NCBI GenBank assembly: GCA_010093485.1
Contig: MU001497.1
Location: 252,181-316,180, forward strand
Direction: 5' to 3'
Source of the DNA: Karstenula rhodostoma CBS 690.94
Lineage: Eukaryota; Ascomycota; Dothideomycetes; Pleosporales; Didymosphaeriaceae
DNA: 64,000 nucleotides
The notes under the pieces were generated by a model. It made no database searches. It saw only the letters and a list, made by a program, of their open reading frames with translations, and was not told where the DNA came from. Shown here piece by piece: positions 31,739 through 43,683 of the stretch (positions are counted from its first letter, which is position 1; every line of letters starts with the position of its first letter). The position numbers and the translations under genes are program-made.

Positions 31739-33708
31739 ATGCCAGATTCCGGAATGGACCTCAGCTTATCGGACTCCAGGACTGCGTTCAACGCGGCGAT
31801 CCCAAAAAAGAAAAAGAGAAGATTTTGGCGGCCATCTTTGTGTCTCAGATGTCGCCGCATTCAACTGACAGGCCTGCTGTTCGGCTTGTCGTTCGGTAGA
31901 CTGTCAACCATCTTTTTCCTACCTGTAACGTCCTTGAAGATCGACGATTGTGATTACTGCCAGCTGCTCTTCTACAGCTTGACCACGGATGTGAGAGACA
32001 CACACCAAGACGTAGTTGTATGGATCAGAGATTGGGGTCTTGTGGAAAGTCAATTTTTCGTGCGAAGACTGCTCTCGATTGGACTGGATCATGAATACTT
32101 AACGAAAAACATCTGCAATTGACTTCAAAAACTCCTGTTGGGGCTTCCTTCGAGAATTATCTGATATCTGTCAAGTATATGCTTCCCAGGAACGCGATCC
32201 CACCAATGGCCTCGATGGCTTTGGTACAGAGCTGGCTAGAGAAGGCAGGTGTCACGCATGAAGTTGGGGTAATCAAAGACAAGCATCAATCAGAACTACA
32301 TGAAGAGATCCTCGGATGCACAGTTATCGACTGCAAATCCCAGCCATTCACACTTGTGCCCTTGCCATCGGGAGAGCAATACGTGACCTTGAGCTATGTA
32401 TGGGGCGCCCAGGGGACGGAAGAAGAGCCCGTCAAGAATGGAAAACTTCCACACAAGCTACCACACACTATCAAAGATTCCATAACAGTTTGAATTTCTC
32501 TTGGATTTCGCTTCCTCTGGCTCGATCGTTACTGCATTCCACAGAACAACGAGCAGGTCAAATCACGACTTATCGCCCATATGGACAGAATCTACGCCTG
32601 CTCCTCACTCACGTTGATAGCGTGCGTTGGAAATGGTCCACAGCACGGTCTCACAGGCGTTGGCCGCCCCCGAATAATGATGCCGCGTATTCACGGGTAC
32701 CAGCTTGTCCCATCGACGCGAGAAATCACGTCTAGCGTATGGGCTTCCCGAGGATGGACGTTTCAAGAAGCTATTTTCTCGCGCCGACAGCTTTACTTTA
32801 CCGACCGCCAATTAGTCTTTCAGAGCATGGACTTCGTTGAAAGTGAGCTCACAGCGGGATCAAACGTGCAATTCGACTCCTCTAGCGAGCACATATTCCC
32901 CTTTGGAGAATTCCTCACAGAGTCGCCCGAGAACAGATTTATCAAGTGTTTAGAAGAGTTTTCTATGCGGACGCTGACCTATCCCGACAAATACCGATTA
33001 ACGGCGCTACATGGCGTCTTCTCGCCTTATGAGAGCAGAGGTATCACATGTATCAAGCACCTATGGGGCCTCCCTGTTGTGCATACTTCATACGGCCGTG
33101 GGCTCTCTATACATTTTGCCTTATGCTGGTACAGCGTATGGCACCTTAAAAGACAATCTCATGTGGGTGCTTGTTACAGCGCTTTTCCAACATGGTCGTG
33201 GGCCAGTTGTCCTGGGGAAGTTCACTTCTCGAGATACAGGTCGCCCACAAGCCCCAAGCTAGACATAGAAGGGATTGAGCTTTCGACGGGCGAGGTAATC
33301 TCGTGGGAAGAATACAACCGTCGAATCTTCTCCAGCACTCAGACCATACCGCAGCCCAGTATGTTCATACATGTCACCGGACAGTATACCACGCCACTCT
33401 ACGTCCGGAACTACCTGTCCTGTCCTATCTACGAATATGTCTTTGATGTCCCACGCTATAGTGGTGAGCTCGTTAGCCAGCAACTCTCGGTCGACTTCCA
33501 TCCGGTTCCGCCAGAAAGTGCCCTCGTGTGCACCGATGTTCTGATAGCTATCCACCTCAGCGCGCCTACTGATGGAGACTATCGGGGCCCCAAGGTTATG
33601 GTGCTACGTGAAGAAAGGGACTATTGGGAAAGGATTGGGATGATGTTCTACAACAAGAAAGAACTTTCAAATTGGAAGATGGAACCTAGAAAATTCAGGT
33701 TAGGATGA
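31739..33708 (+). pseudogene. HET-domain (heterokaryon incompatibility) gene interrupted by an in-frame stop
   Basis: From 31739 a frame gives a Cys-pair N-terminus (PSLCLRCRR, DDCDYCQLLF) as in many HET proteins, ending at 32122. A second frame from 32119 carries the first HET motif (YVTLSYVWG) and continues, after a TGA at 32491-32493, in the same frame through the core motif LGFRFLWLDRYCIPQ and RIYACSSLTLIA to WASRGWTFQEA and a stop at 33708. Splicing around the TGA would delete the LWLDRYCI core, so the stop looks real. The join near 32120 may hide an intron or a second lesion. HET proteins trigger death on recognition of non-self; this copy is probably null unless the base is an error. 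Confidence 0.7.
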
Positions 33709-34307
33709 AGCAACCCTATATTGCTGAAGAGGTTTGCGAAAACGCGAATCATAATCCAGCTTATCACGGGCATTCTACTTGAAGCTACAACACCTGGATG
33801 TCATCTTGATCCTAGCTCTCATATCATTATTGGAATACGACTGCGCACATATAATGGGATAATGTCTATTAAATTACAGAGAATACATTGAATGAAAAGA
33901 TAGATAATCTTTAATAGCCTAGAGTATAGTACTATATTAGCTTAGGTGAAGTAAAAATCTAAGAGGAGTCTTAGAATATTCGGAGGTATATCAAATAACC
34001 TTTTCAACCTGGAGACTTCCTGCAACAGCCGAGAACGGCAGGAAGCCAACCATGGCAACGGCGGGATGTTAGAGACTCCTAAGCATGCGCTCGCTTTGTC
34101 CAGTCCTGGCCACCTACTACGAAGCTCGTTACACAGCTATCTGGTGACCCGTCAAATTTGTCCGGTTCCCTTAATGTGGCTATGGCAAGCTTCTTCTCAA
34201 GACTGCTGAGACACAAGCATGCATCCGAGGTGCCTAAAATACTTAAGGGAGGTGATGAGTGAGATAAGTGTACACTGACGTATAAGAGTTTGCTTATATA
34301 CAGGATC
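33709..34307. other. AT-rich intergenic gap
   Basis: About 600 bp. The part near 33850-34000 is very rich in TA steps, like the core of the element at 24.4 kb, consistent with RIP or a decayed repeat. No gene. Confidence 0.5.
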
Positions 34308-36127
34308 TCAGCGCACTTGTCTTCTTGGTGTCCTTAGCGCTGTTTTGTATAACGGGGTACTTTCTTGCTTTCTTCGATGGTTCGTATGCGGCTTCGCGCG
34401 TGGGAAATGCCCCGTCAGCATCGTTTCCACAAAAACGTTCGTTGCTTGCGGCAGAGGTGTCCATGGTCTGCTTGTAACGATCAACACTTTGACAACAGAT
34501 TTATTTCCGCGGCCTGTTAATTCTCTCAGCAGATTAAAGAAAAGCGCAATGACCTCATCAGTTGACGATGTGGCGGACAAGGGCAAGAGTAGAATATCCA
34601 ACTCAAGAACGATGTATGTTTCCCGACATAAGTCTGCGAGTACAGCACCAAGTATCTCGAGCCATTGCTTTGATGTGGCAGCGGTGCGAAGCTGTGTGCA
34701 TCTTAGCGCTGTCGACTTCTGAGAGTGCGCCGAGTCGCCCAATGTAAGCGCTTGAGCGACGAGCGACTTGAGAACGTCCAGCGGGTTTAGGGTTTTGGTG
34801 GCTCGATCAGACATTTGTGCTTTTACAGCCCAGATTGTTGTGATGTTCATGCTCTTCAATTCTTCGGTAACTCTAACGGCGGCGTCGCGCAACGCCCCTC
34901 GCTCTTGGAAGGTACCTTTGACCAGCATGAGTGACGGTTCTGGGGATTCTGCGAATTTTCTCAACGTCGGAGATTGCCAAAAGGCATTCGAAACGTTGAC
35001 CCGTTGATTCTGTCGGCGCAGATTTCTTACCATAACGGCCTGGCTGTAGCTCTCAAGTGGATCGAATGACGAAAGCTCTGCTGTAATCCGCACCATTTCC
35101 GAGAATTGCAAATCCGAAACCTTCTGGTTCGTATCCACAAGTGAGGATGAATTGATGGCCTGGTGATCTATGTATAGTAAGTAGGCATAGTCCTCATCAT
35201 ATGAACTCCATCAACCTACTGATCATCATGCATCTCATCTCGAGGATTGTGCTTTCAGACCTCTCCACGCGGTCAGCCATCAACTTCAAGATCGTGTGCA
35301 TTTGTCGCAGCTCCACTTGAGACCCAGCAATGGCTAGTTGCTCGATATTCCGTGAGCCAGCCTCGATGTTTTCCAGAACATCATGGTAACGTAAGTCGGC
35401 AGGACGTGTAACAGAATGAACGATGTGACGCAGAGTACCCTCTCGATACCAGTCGTGGGCGCGGATCAAGAACCGGATGATGTGTGCATACAATCCTTCT
35501 ACTGCATCTGTCATCCTTGTGGTTGGGTATAAGATCGTCGCCAGTTCAATGCGAGGAAGAGCGTCTGCGATACGAGCAAGACCTTTTGCTATGCCTGCAA
35601 TGACACCTTCATGGTTCAGAAAGGCCTTGTGGTTGCATTATCAATATTGAACCGATCTCATGCTATGCCATTCGGGTCGACTCACTACGAAGAGAAATTT
35701 CATCGCGCCCCAAGCCAGAGCTACATACTCCGGATGGTGCTGCGACAGTATGTCGAAGATGTTTCCGTAATAGATCAAGCGGCTGGAAAACCGTTCCAGC
35801 CATTTTCCAGTCTTTTTGTTACGGGAGGATGCGTAATTATCGCGGGCGGTCTTTACGATGTTTTCCAAGTCCTGCAAACTGGCTGACTGTTTGGCGAAGT
35901 CAACCTTGCGCTTATCTTGCGTCAATCCGGAACCAAAATGTAGAGTTGCAAGCTTGTATGATCCGGCTGCACTGTTTCCTGTTGTACTGCGAGATGTTAG
36001 TGGGAAGGCTAATGCAGCTAGGAGTGGCCTCGCCTCGGGACGGCTCCTAAGGTCATAACGGGAGTGCATACGTTGTACTAGAACATCCGACCCACCCTTC
36101 ACTTAGTTCTTGTTGTTGAGTCGTCAT
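34308..36127 (-). CDS. DUF7708-type fungal STAND-associated protein
   Basis: Four exons (36127-36096, 35986-35686, 35625-35220, 35167-34308) give 532 residues. The first exon encodes MTTQQQELSEG and joins through a strong CACTAACATCTCGCAG acceptor. The signature WLERFSSRLIYYGNIFDIL, then HHPEYVALAWGAMKFLFV, spliced to AFLNHEGVIAGIAKGL and ELATILYPTTRM, matches the DUF7708 domain found at the N-terminus of many fungal STAND/NLR-like proteins. The C-terminal half has alternating strands and helices (LMLVKGTF, IVLELDILLLPL, VKVLIVTSRPW) like a P-loop-type fold without a clear Walker A. This could be a truncated or degenerate NTPase. It is divergent from the AAA gene with 190 bp between starts. 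A cell-death or immunity role is inferred from the family. Confidence 0.75.
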
Positions 36128-36317
36128 TCTACGTTCTCGTCGTTTGTCTGAAGAAATTACGAGCAGGCTTTACCCTCCAGGCTGCAACGTTCAGCTGCCA
36201 AGCATGTGGTTCTTGAACTAATCTCGTTGTGGTCTAGACCCTGCCATCCTACATGTAGACTCTTGTCATCGCGCGGGGTCCTGCTCTCTACCTTTCTTAT
36301 CAGCTTACCTGTTGCAG

Positions 36318-39300
36318 ATGTTCACCAGGCCACCGAAAACCAAAACGGTTCGTACAAGAGGACCTGTTCGCCCCTTTGATCTCATTCCTGCCGCAGGCTC
36401 AACAAAGGCGAGGGACGATAGCGACGAGGCTGAAGACTCTGATCACGAGGTTGAAGATTCTGGCCACGAGGCTGAAGATTTGGGTGACGACCAGGCTCCA
36501 AAAGATTACGATGACGTCCAGGAAGCATTAGAAGGGGTTGAATACAGAACTCTCGCCCAGGGTTCTCCACTAGCATTTTCATCCCTCAATCCCGAAAACG
36601 CCCCACACGATATATTCCCGGGCTTTGATCAGTTCGAACTTCCCACGGGCAACAGCCAATTCGATCAGAAATACATAGGAGAGGCAAAAGAGGAATACTC
36701 TAGACTCTTGAAGAAATTAACTATATCTCGAGATCGAACAGAAGCTAGCAACTTCGAAGAAGAGAGACTTTTGGCGATTGCTGTGAACCTGGGGACGTTC
36801 ACGGAAAACGATATCACGGAACATTTTCCGCCGCTGCCTTCCGTTCAGGGCAACCACGCTCTTCAAGACTATCAGATGCAGCTTATGCTTTTGGAACAGC
36901 AGAATAAAAAGCGACTTGCGCGACGAGAACAAGACAGGTTGGCATCTGGCATCTCTGACCTGCTCATTTCCGAAAGCCCTCGCCTCAACAAAGCCTCCGA
37001 AACTGGCTTCCCACCAACCATGAGTTCCGACATGCGACAATCACCCTTGCATGCCATTCAAAACACACCCCCCGTTCACTCAACGGAAGCATCGGCGCAG
37101 AGCCACGGTAATGCTGGTGAGTCAGAGCTCGTCAGCCGGCTTATGAGACGAATTGAAGATCTGGAGAGAGGTACTAGAAGATCAGAACATCCACCAGTGC
37201 AAGGTTTCGGCCCTCCCCGCTTCCAGATACTTCATCTATTAGATGATGCGAACAAGACCGTTTGTCTTCAAGAGCCAACTTGGACTTTCGGGAAAAATCT
37301 CGGACTGCAGCTTAAAGCGGAGTCACCACTAGTCGATCTGGACACCTATCTACGAAAGAATGATGACATCTCTTTCCTGGTGTACAAGTCGTACGCAACA
37401 CCGAGAGTCAGCGCTACCGAACTGGCAGAAAGCCTAGAAACAGGCGTACTCCCTGCCCCAGAACCGTCGAATGAGTCCATTAGGATCATGTCCGAAGAGC
37501 TGCACGTGGCTTTGCAAATATTTCTCAGATCCGCATGCTCAGTTGAAGAGGAACAGCTTGGTTCCTTCTTGTATACCCTACAGGCTCCCTACCTGTTTTG
37601 GTATCGTGGCAGATCAAACAGACAGACTTTGTCACACCAGCTTCCCAAGCATCAAGCGCATCTGGAGCTACTGTTCGATTGGATTGAGCGCAATTACGCC
37701 ACAAAGTTCGACCAGTTCGACGAGATGATATCTCGTGGGCGCATTTCCCATGCATTTACTGAATATCTTTTCTTCCCAGGCGACGTTGTTGTTAATCAGG
37801 ATGGCGACAAGACCAAGGCCTACCGATTGCAAGACATGCCGACATTAAAAAGGGTCTACGGACGTATCCACCATTCGCAAGAATTTGAGAAATTGTCTCG
37901 TGCAAGGTCAAGGGCCAACGAAAGAACCAGGGCTAACGAAGCATGGGCTTGGGAAATTCCATGTTCGACTATCGTGTACGATGGCCAGTTTTATCGTCAA
38001 AATGATAAGCTCACACTTAAACTGGTTGCCGAGAGTCACGATGAAGAAGTCGACATTACTGAGTTGACCGTAATTCCCCTACCATTCGTTGGAAAAGATC
38101 TGCAAAAACAGCTTATGCAGAGAGGCCGCACATTCTGGTCCTGTCGTGTCAAGCGCCCAATCTCTTATAATGGCGGAGATGAAGGTGCGTCGCATACGGT
38201 ATGAATAAAACGCCTAGTTAGACATCCGCATCAACGCGAACTAAACCATGATCTAGGATGGTGAGCGATACGTAATCGACAACAAATCCTATAAGAGGCT
38301 TCACCTCGATGAGCAGAAATCGAAACGAATCCAAGACCCCATGTACATGGGTGGTAGCAAAGATAGAACGCCATTGTTTGTGGAAAGAATGGATGAAGAC
38401 GAGCCCCCTCAAGCACCCGACATATACCTATTCCCACCAACGATACCTGGCTTCTCCTTGCGTCGCAAGTTGTGGAGTATGTATTGCCGTAGTATTTGTT
38501 GTGTATGTAAGCTGATTACCCATAGCCGATCTGGTGGTCGACAAAATAGTCGATATTTCATGGAACAAAGAAGCCTTCAAGCATCTAGTCGCCGACGATA
38601 AGACGAAGGAGCTTTTACAAGCTCTTGTGGCTGACCGGATCTCTGGCGAAAGAAACACCGATATTATCCAGGGAAAAGGCAATGGCCTGATCATCCTTCT
38701 TCATGGAGGTCCTGGCACCGGCAAAACCTTCACCGCAGAGAGCGTCGCTGAGCTGGCCGAGAAACCGCTCTATCCTGTAACATGTGGCGACATTGGCACC
38801 GAGCCAGACCAAGTCGAGCGTTACCTCGAATCAGTACTATACCTAGGTAACCTCTGGGATTGTGTCGTGCTTCTTGATGAAGCCGATGTGTTCCTTGAGG
38901 AGCGAGGGATAGCTGATCTAGCACGCAATGCCCTGGTTTCAGTCTTTCTTCGTGTACTGGAGTACTATGACGGCATCCTTATCCTCACATCCAATCGCGT
39001 CGGCACATTCGATGAAGCTTTCAAATCCAGGATCTCACTTGCCCTGCACTACCCCAACTTCACCAAGTCGCAACGCTGCCGTATCTGGAAGAACTTTCTG
39101 AACCGCCTGAAAGCACTGAAGGAGCCGGATATCGATTTCGATGACATTGAGTGCAATGTATTAGATCTGGCGAACGAGGAGCTCAATGGTCGGCAAATTC
39201 GCAACGCAATCACAATCGGAAGGCAACTCGCAAAGTTTCAGAAGAAGGAGTTATCGTATGCGCATCTGAAGCATGTCGTTGAGGTAGCTGGGCAGTTTGA

Positions 39301-39370
39301 AACGTATATCAAGGAGACAAAGGAGAATATCTCGGATGAGGAGATTGCTCGGCTTCATGGACGCCGGTAG
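36318..39370 (+). CDS. Large AAA+ ATPase with fungal N-terminal extension (DUF7025-like)
   Basis: Three exons (36318-38198, 38257-38476, 38526-39370) give 981 residues. Residues about 35-65 form acidic repeats (DHEVEDSGHEAED). The middle holds a helical, Gln/Arg-rich stretch and then a conserved module (FQILHLLDDANKTVCLQ, LFWYRGRSN, WEIPCSTIVYDGQ) typical of fungal AAA proteins carrying DUF7025. The AAA core has Walker A GGPGTGKT near residue 761 and Walker B VVLLDEADVFLEER near 815. It also has sensor-type TSNRVGTFDEAFKSRI with the arginine finger region and a C-terminal lid helix (NGRQIRNAITIGRQLAKF). The core resembles BCS1/mitochondrial-type AAA modules, but the partner is unknown. Paired head to head with the DUF7708 gene. 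Confidence 0.85.
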
Positions 39371-40016
39371 TGACTGAGGATAGTCTTTTTCACATTCATC
39401 CCGTGAATTACATGCGTAGGCAATGCATTTTGCACAGTAGTGACTCTATCTCGTAAATAAATTCTTCACCCGTGGGCCTGAATAACCGACTCCAGGCCGC
39501 CGGCTTCTTCAGTCCCTAAACCTCCGCGACTAGATAGCGAAAGGCACCCTTTTCAGCTATTAATTAGGCAGCCTCTTATTAAGATACTTCGCGAGCTTCT
39601 GGAAGCCGTGGCAAAACACAGGAAAGGAACTCGGTGGGGTGCCAAAACACAACGAACTATTCTCTTTCTTACGCGTAATTTAGACTGTTCTCTTTGTTAT
39701 TACTTAGACTTATGAATAACTATATAACTACTAAGGTAAATAGACTTCTAAACGCCTCCCCAAGCTAGTTAGGACAGTGACGTCATGTCGCATTCACGCG
39801 AACCCTAAACGGTTAACCCTAGTGAATTGCTTACTCCGCTTTGGTGAAGGAATGCTTACTAAACGCAGCAGTTACTCAACCTTGCAGATCAAGAGGATAT
39901 ATATCACACGTACAACTTCTATCCACTTGAGAGAAGGTGCTTGGCGCACTCATATGCCCGCGTGAGCCGTAAGAACCGATATCCCTACCATACACCTCTC
40001 TTTGCTCTTCGTAAAC
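39371..40016. other. TA-rich intergenic gap
   Basis: About 650 bp between the AAA and arginase-like genes. The segment about 39540-39780 is rich in TA dinucleotides and short A/T runs, consistent with a RIP-mutated repeat remnant. No gene. Confidence 0.5.
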
Positions 40017-41003
40017 ATGGCGCAGAAAGCGATAGACCTCATATCCGTATCCTCAGACATCGGCTCCATGTACGCCGGCAAATCCAGAGCCCCAGCCGCC
40101 TTCCGTTCCGCCGGCCTTCACACCAAACTCAACGCAGCCGGCTTCGAAGTGACCGAATACTCCGCCCTCACCTCGCCCGCCATCTGGAAATGTTCAACGC
40201 GGGAGCCCAACGGCGCCCGCAACGAAGCCGCCACAGTAGCAGCCATCTCGCAAGTATCCAAAACCATCACAGACGTGCTAAACGAGGACCGCCGGCCCGC
40301 GTTCCACCTCATCCTCTCGGGCGAATGCCTCTACATCCCCGCCATCCTCTCCGCAGACTGGCACTATCTGCGCCCTACAACGCGCAAAATAGGCATCGTC
40401 TACTTCGACGCTGATGCAGATCTGCACACGGCCTCTGAGCCCGGGGGCAGTGGGAACATCGCGGGCATGACGCTCACGCACCTCACGCTGCGGGACGGCG
40501 CGCTGGATGGTATGAAGACTTTCTGCAGGCCTGATGGAGCTGGCGTCGTGGACGAGAGGAATATTGTTCTTTTCGAGTTGAACACGCTGTCTGAGGCGAA
40601 CAAGCGGGAGCACTTGGGGCACCTCTTTGACAATGACTTCCGTGTCTTTACATCTGCTGCTGTCCAGCGCGACCCGGAAGAAAGTGCGGAGAAGGCGCTC
40701 GAGTACATGCGGGAACACGGTGTAGATCACATCATTGTCCATCTCGACGTCGATGTCATCGATCCGGGAGAATTTCCGCTGTGCAATGTGCCGAGTTGGA
40801 CGGGGCTGGGATATGCGCAGACGATGAGGGCGCTGAAGGTGTTTCTGGGGAGTGAGCAATGTGTGGGCCTCAGTGTTGCGGAGGTGAATCCGGACCATGA
40901 TCCGGGGCTGGTGATGACGGCGCGGCTGGTGGATGATGTGGTTGATGGGCTCGGGAAGAGGAGGGTGCATGCGGCGCTGCCTTGGGTTGGGGAGGAGGAG
41001 TGA
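40017..41003 (+). CDS. Arginase-fold (ureohydrolase family) protein with altered metal site
   Basis: A single exon of 328 residues. The three ureohydrolase signatures can be aligned. The first, normally GGDHS, is SGECL. The second, normally DAHxD, is DADADLHT. The third, HLDVDVIDP, is intact, with downstream GLGY and the glutamate in VAEVNPDHDPG. Thus four of the six expected metal-ligand positions are the usual Asp, while both ligand histidines are replaced (by Cys and Asp). The fold is therefore clear but classical dimanganese arginase or agmatinase activity is doubtful; a different metal, a different substrate or a non-catalytic role are possible. The start at the ATG at 40017 gives the canonical N-terminal strand (AIDLISVSSDIG). 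Confidence 0.8.
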   Translation: MAQKAIDLISVSSDIGSMYAGKSRAPAAFRSAGLHTKLNAAGFEVTEYSALTSPAIWKCSTREPNGARNEAATVAAISQVSKTITDVLNEDRRPAFHLILSGECLYIPAILSADWHYLRPTTRKIGIVYFDADADLHTASEPGGSGNIAGMTLTHLTLRDGALDGMKTFCRPDGAGVVDERNIVLFELNTLSEANKREHLGHLFDNDFRVFTSAAVQRDPEESAEKALEYMREHGVDHIIVHLDVDVIDPGEFPLCNVPSWTGLGYAQTMRALKVFLGSEQCVGLSVAEVNPDHDPGLVMTARLVDDVVDGLGKRRVHAALPWVGEEE

Positions 41004-41106
41004 GTGAAACGAGGGTGTGACTGCATCATTTTCGTAAAGTGGATATGTATGCCAAGTCCCGCTCTTCGCTCATGTTTTCATCATACATTACGACTTCGAG
41101 GCTCCA

Positions 41107-43683
41107 TCAAGCCTCTCCCTGTGTTTCTAGACTGGCATGATACAGCTCCCTAGACCCATACCCCGTCAGAACGAACGCAGCCCAGTACCTCTCCTCTCTC
41201 AGCTCCATGATCTTCTGCTCCTTCAACTCATCGATAAGATCCATCGGCTCGAGAACAAACTCGTCCGCATCACCGTGGAGGAAATGCTGCTGCACCTCGT
41301 CGATGATACCCAGCAAGTCGCCCTCCGTCAGGCGGCGCATCCGCATTTGCGCCGCGTAGAGTGCGTCCGCAGGCGGCGAGGACTTGCGCAGCTCTTCGTA
41401 GAACATCACCATGAGTAGGAATGTGGCGGCGTCGTTGACGGGCCAGAGACTGCCAACGAATGCACCGGTGCCGGTGGCTAGAAGCGTGTGCGCGAAGCCG
41501 ATCGCACTGCCTGAGTCGTAGGCTTTGGATATGCCTGCGGCGATGTTAGCGTCGATTGAATAATGATATACACGATCGAATAGTGTTGGAGGTTGAAGCA
41601 AAGTTGTTCAAATGGCACACATACCTGATAGACACGAACTAAACACCACTAGGTTGGCACTGATCGATAGCTCACGCCAGTCCGACATGGTAAGTGGTTC
41701 ATGAAAGAGCTGGATCGACGATTTGGAGGGAAACTTCGGGTCAAACGTGCTATGAGCGCACAAATGCAAGATATGGGCTCCTTTAGTTTCTTCCTTGAAC
41801 TCCTCGCGGTCTTTTCCGTCCGCAATAAACGGTGATAAACCTTTGTGGTGTCCTCGAGCGATGGCCAGCGCTTCCATTCTGGAGTATGGAATGTCTCGAA
41901 TCGCAGGCAGGTTCTTCCGTTTCTTCTCGTGGTCTATCGGTGCATTACTGACGACTGATACCTTGGGGTGTCGTTTTTCTGCGGAAGCTGCCTGGGTCTG
42001 GAGACGGTTCCAGATGTTGAGGCTGGGCACGACCGTAATAGGGAAATTGAAGAATATCGACCAAGGAACATTGGCAAGGTCTCCAGAGGGTATGATGATC
42101 AGTTTCTTCATTCCTTTCAGATGTGGTTTGACGGGTCGGGCCACCGACTCGTAAAGGAGGTTGCTCAACCGCTCTTGGCACAGTGCGGACGCGTTGCGTT
42201 GAGGAACGGAGGGTCGGTCCGCGGACCGAGACGTTGTGTTGATGGAGAAGGGGTACGCTCCGGTGGACCCAGGTCTAGCCTGCGTAACGTCCATCGACTT
42301 GCGGAGATCTTCGATACTCTTCTGAATAGCGATAGCGTCGGTTTGTTTCCATTCAGCCACTCGAATACCGTCGGACGCGGCTACAATAGTCATGACGCCG
42401 CAAGGTGGGGTCGAAGCCAGCGCGTATTCCACCACAATGGTATCATCGGGGATACTTTCCCTTAGTTTTCCAATATCTCCCAGCAGAACGTCTCCAAGAT
42501 TAGGATTCCCTGTTCGGGCGAAGAGAAAGGCTTTGCGCCAGCGCATCTGGATCTTCCACCTTGCGAGAAGAACTTCGTCGACCTCAGACGTAGAGATGGT
42601 TGATGAAGGCGAGTCTGTTACGGAGCTGGTAGATGACTGCATTGAATCTGAAACCTGTAGGGACAATCGCGTTCCATTCCGCGTGTGTGTCTGCTAATGT
42701 CAGCCTTGATCTTGTAATGTGTGTTGGTCCTTTCTTGGAGCAGCCGCATTCTTCGTTTGAAGCATGCGCGCCTGGTAATGTACTAGATATAATAAAGTGA
42801 AGCGACCCACCTTTGACCTATGACTAGATCCTGACGAGATATCCCCTTGTTCTCCGCTGGACGAAAAGCGTGTTGTTGGAGCTTGCAAGAGTGATCCTGG
42901 GGATTCGCGTAGTTGTTCGATTTCTGTAATGATCTCCGGTAAGGCGGCATCGGTGGCGGTTGGCGGTGTGGGCGCATGTGATGTAGCGGTTCTCATAGAC
43001 CTCATCACTGCATCGACGAGGACACTCATGTCGTGCTTGACGGCCTTTTTGAGAAGCCAGCGCTCCTTGTATGTTACGGTGGATCCGTAGCTGATCGAGT
43101 GGAGCAACGAGCGGCACCTACCCTGTTCGAGATAATGGAGCGCCTGGTGGTCCCAGTCGGGGGCAGATAGTACTGTTCCATTGCATTTGAATTGAGATGG
43201 AGAAATAGTTCGGCCACTGCGGTCTAAGGGGGGATCCTTCGAGAAACGTGTGCACACTCGTGCGGCGGAAAAGAACACATTGGCCCAGTCCGAACGATCG
43301 AACAGCCAGATGCGAGCGCCATAGACGTCGCTGATTCGCTCATACAGCTCCTTTGCATTGCAGCCCTCATTGTAGATTCTAAGGGCCTCGGAAAGGTGAC
43401 GCTGTCTCTTTCTTGGATCCGATTCAGCTTCCGCGTCACACTCTTTTTTCAGACCCTGGTCGAGAATAGTTCCCACTTTTCCGTCTCCGTCAGATGGCGG
43501 ATCGACGGGAGGAAAATACCCCGCAGCACCGTTGTCGTAAGGACTTGTCAGTCTTCTCTTGAGAGATGGGCTTGTTGCGATATCATGTAGAGACAAACGA
43601 TGACGCGTGAATTGCGACTGCGGTGAGGAGCCTCCCAGTGGAACATCTCCAGAAACAATTTCGGACGGGCGACGTCTGGTCAT
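41107..43683 (-). CDS. CHAT-domain (caspase-like) protease
   Basis: Three exons (43683-42811, 42690-41625, 41534-41107) give 788 residues. The N-terminal 290 residues are partly disordered, then show the remnant helical region that precedes CHAT (HYLEQGRCRSLLHS). The CHAT domain covers about residues 340-780. The catalytic histidine is in LHLCAHSTFDP (near 604) and the catalytic cysteine in VFSSCLSG (near 644), followed by GSAIGFAHTLLATGTGAFVGSLWPV. This dyad is diagnostic of caspase-related CHAT proteases. The first intron (120 nt) could instead end 3 nt earlier. The frame stays open to about 43905 without an ATG, so a 5' exon may be missing. No TPR array is evident. Its neighbour is a divergent beta-rich protein. 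Confidence 0.8.

Noticed and set aside
32491..32560. Intron that would remove the TGA of the HET gene
   Set aside because: A GT at 32488 and the CACAG near 32550 could be joined, but this would delete the diagnostic LWLDRYCIPQ core, so it is unlikely.
40278..40970. 230-codon minus-strand ORF opposite the arginase-like gene
   Set aside because: The plus strand encodes a clear ureohydrolase fold over the same bases; the antisense frame has no domain.
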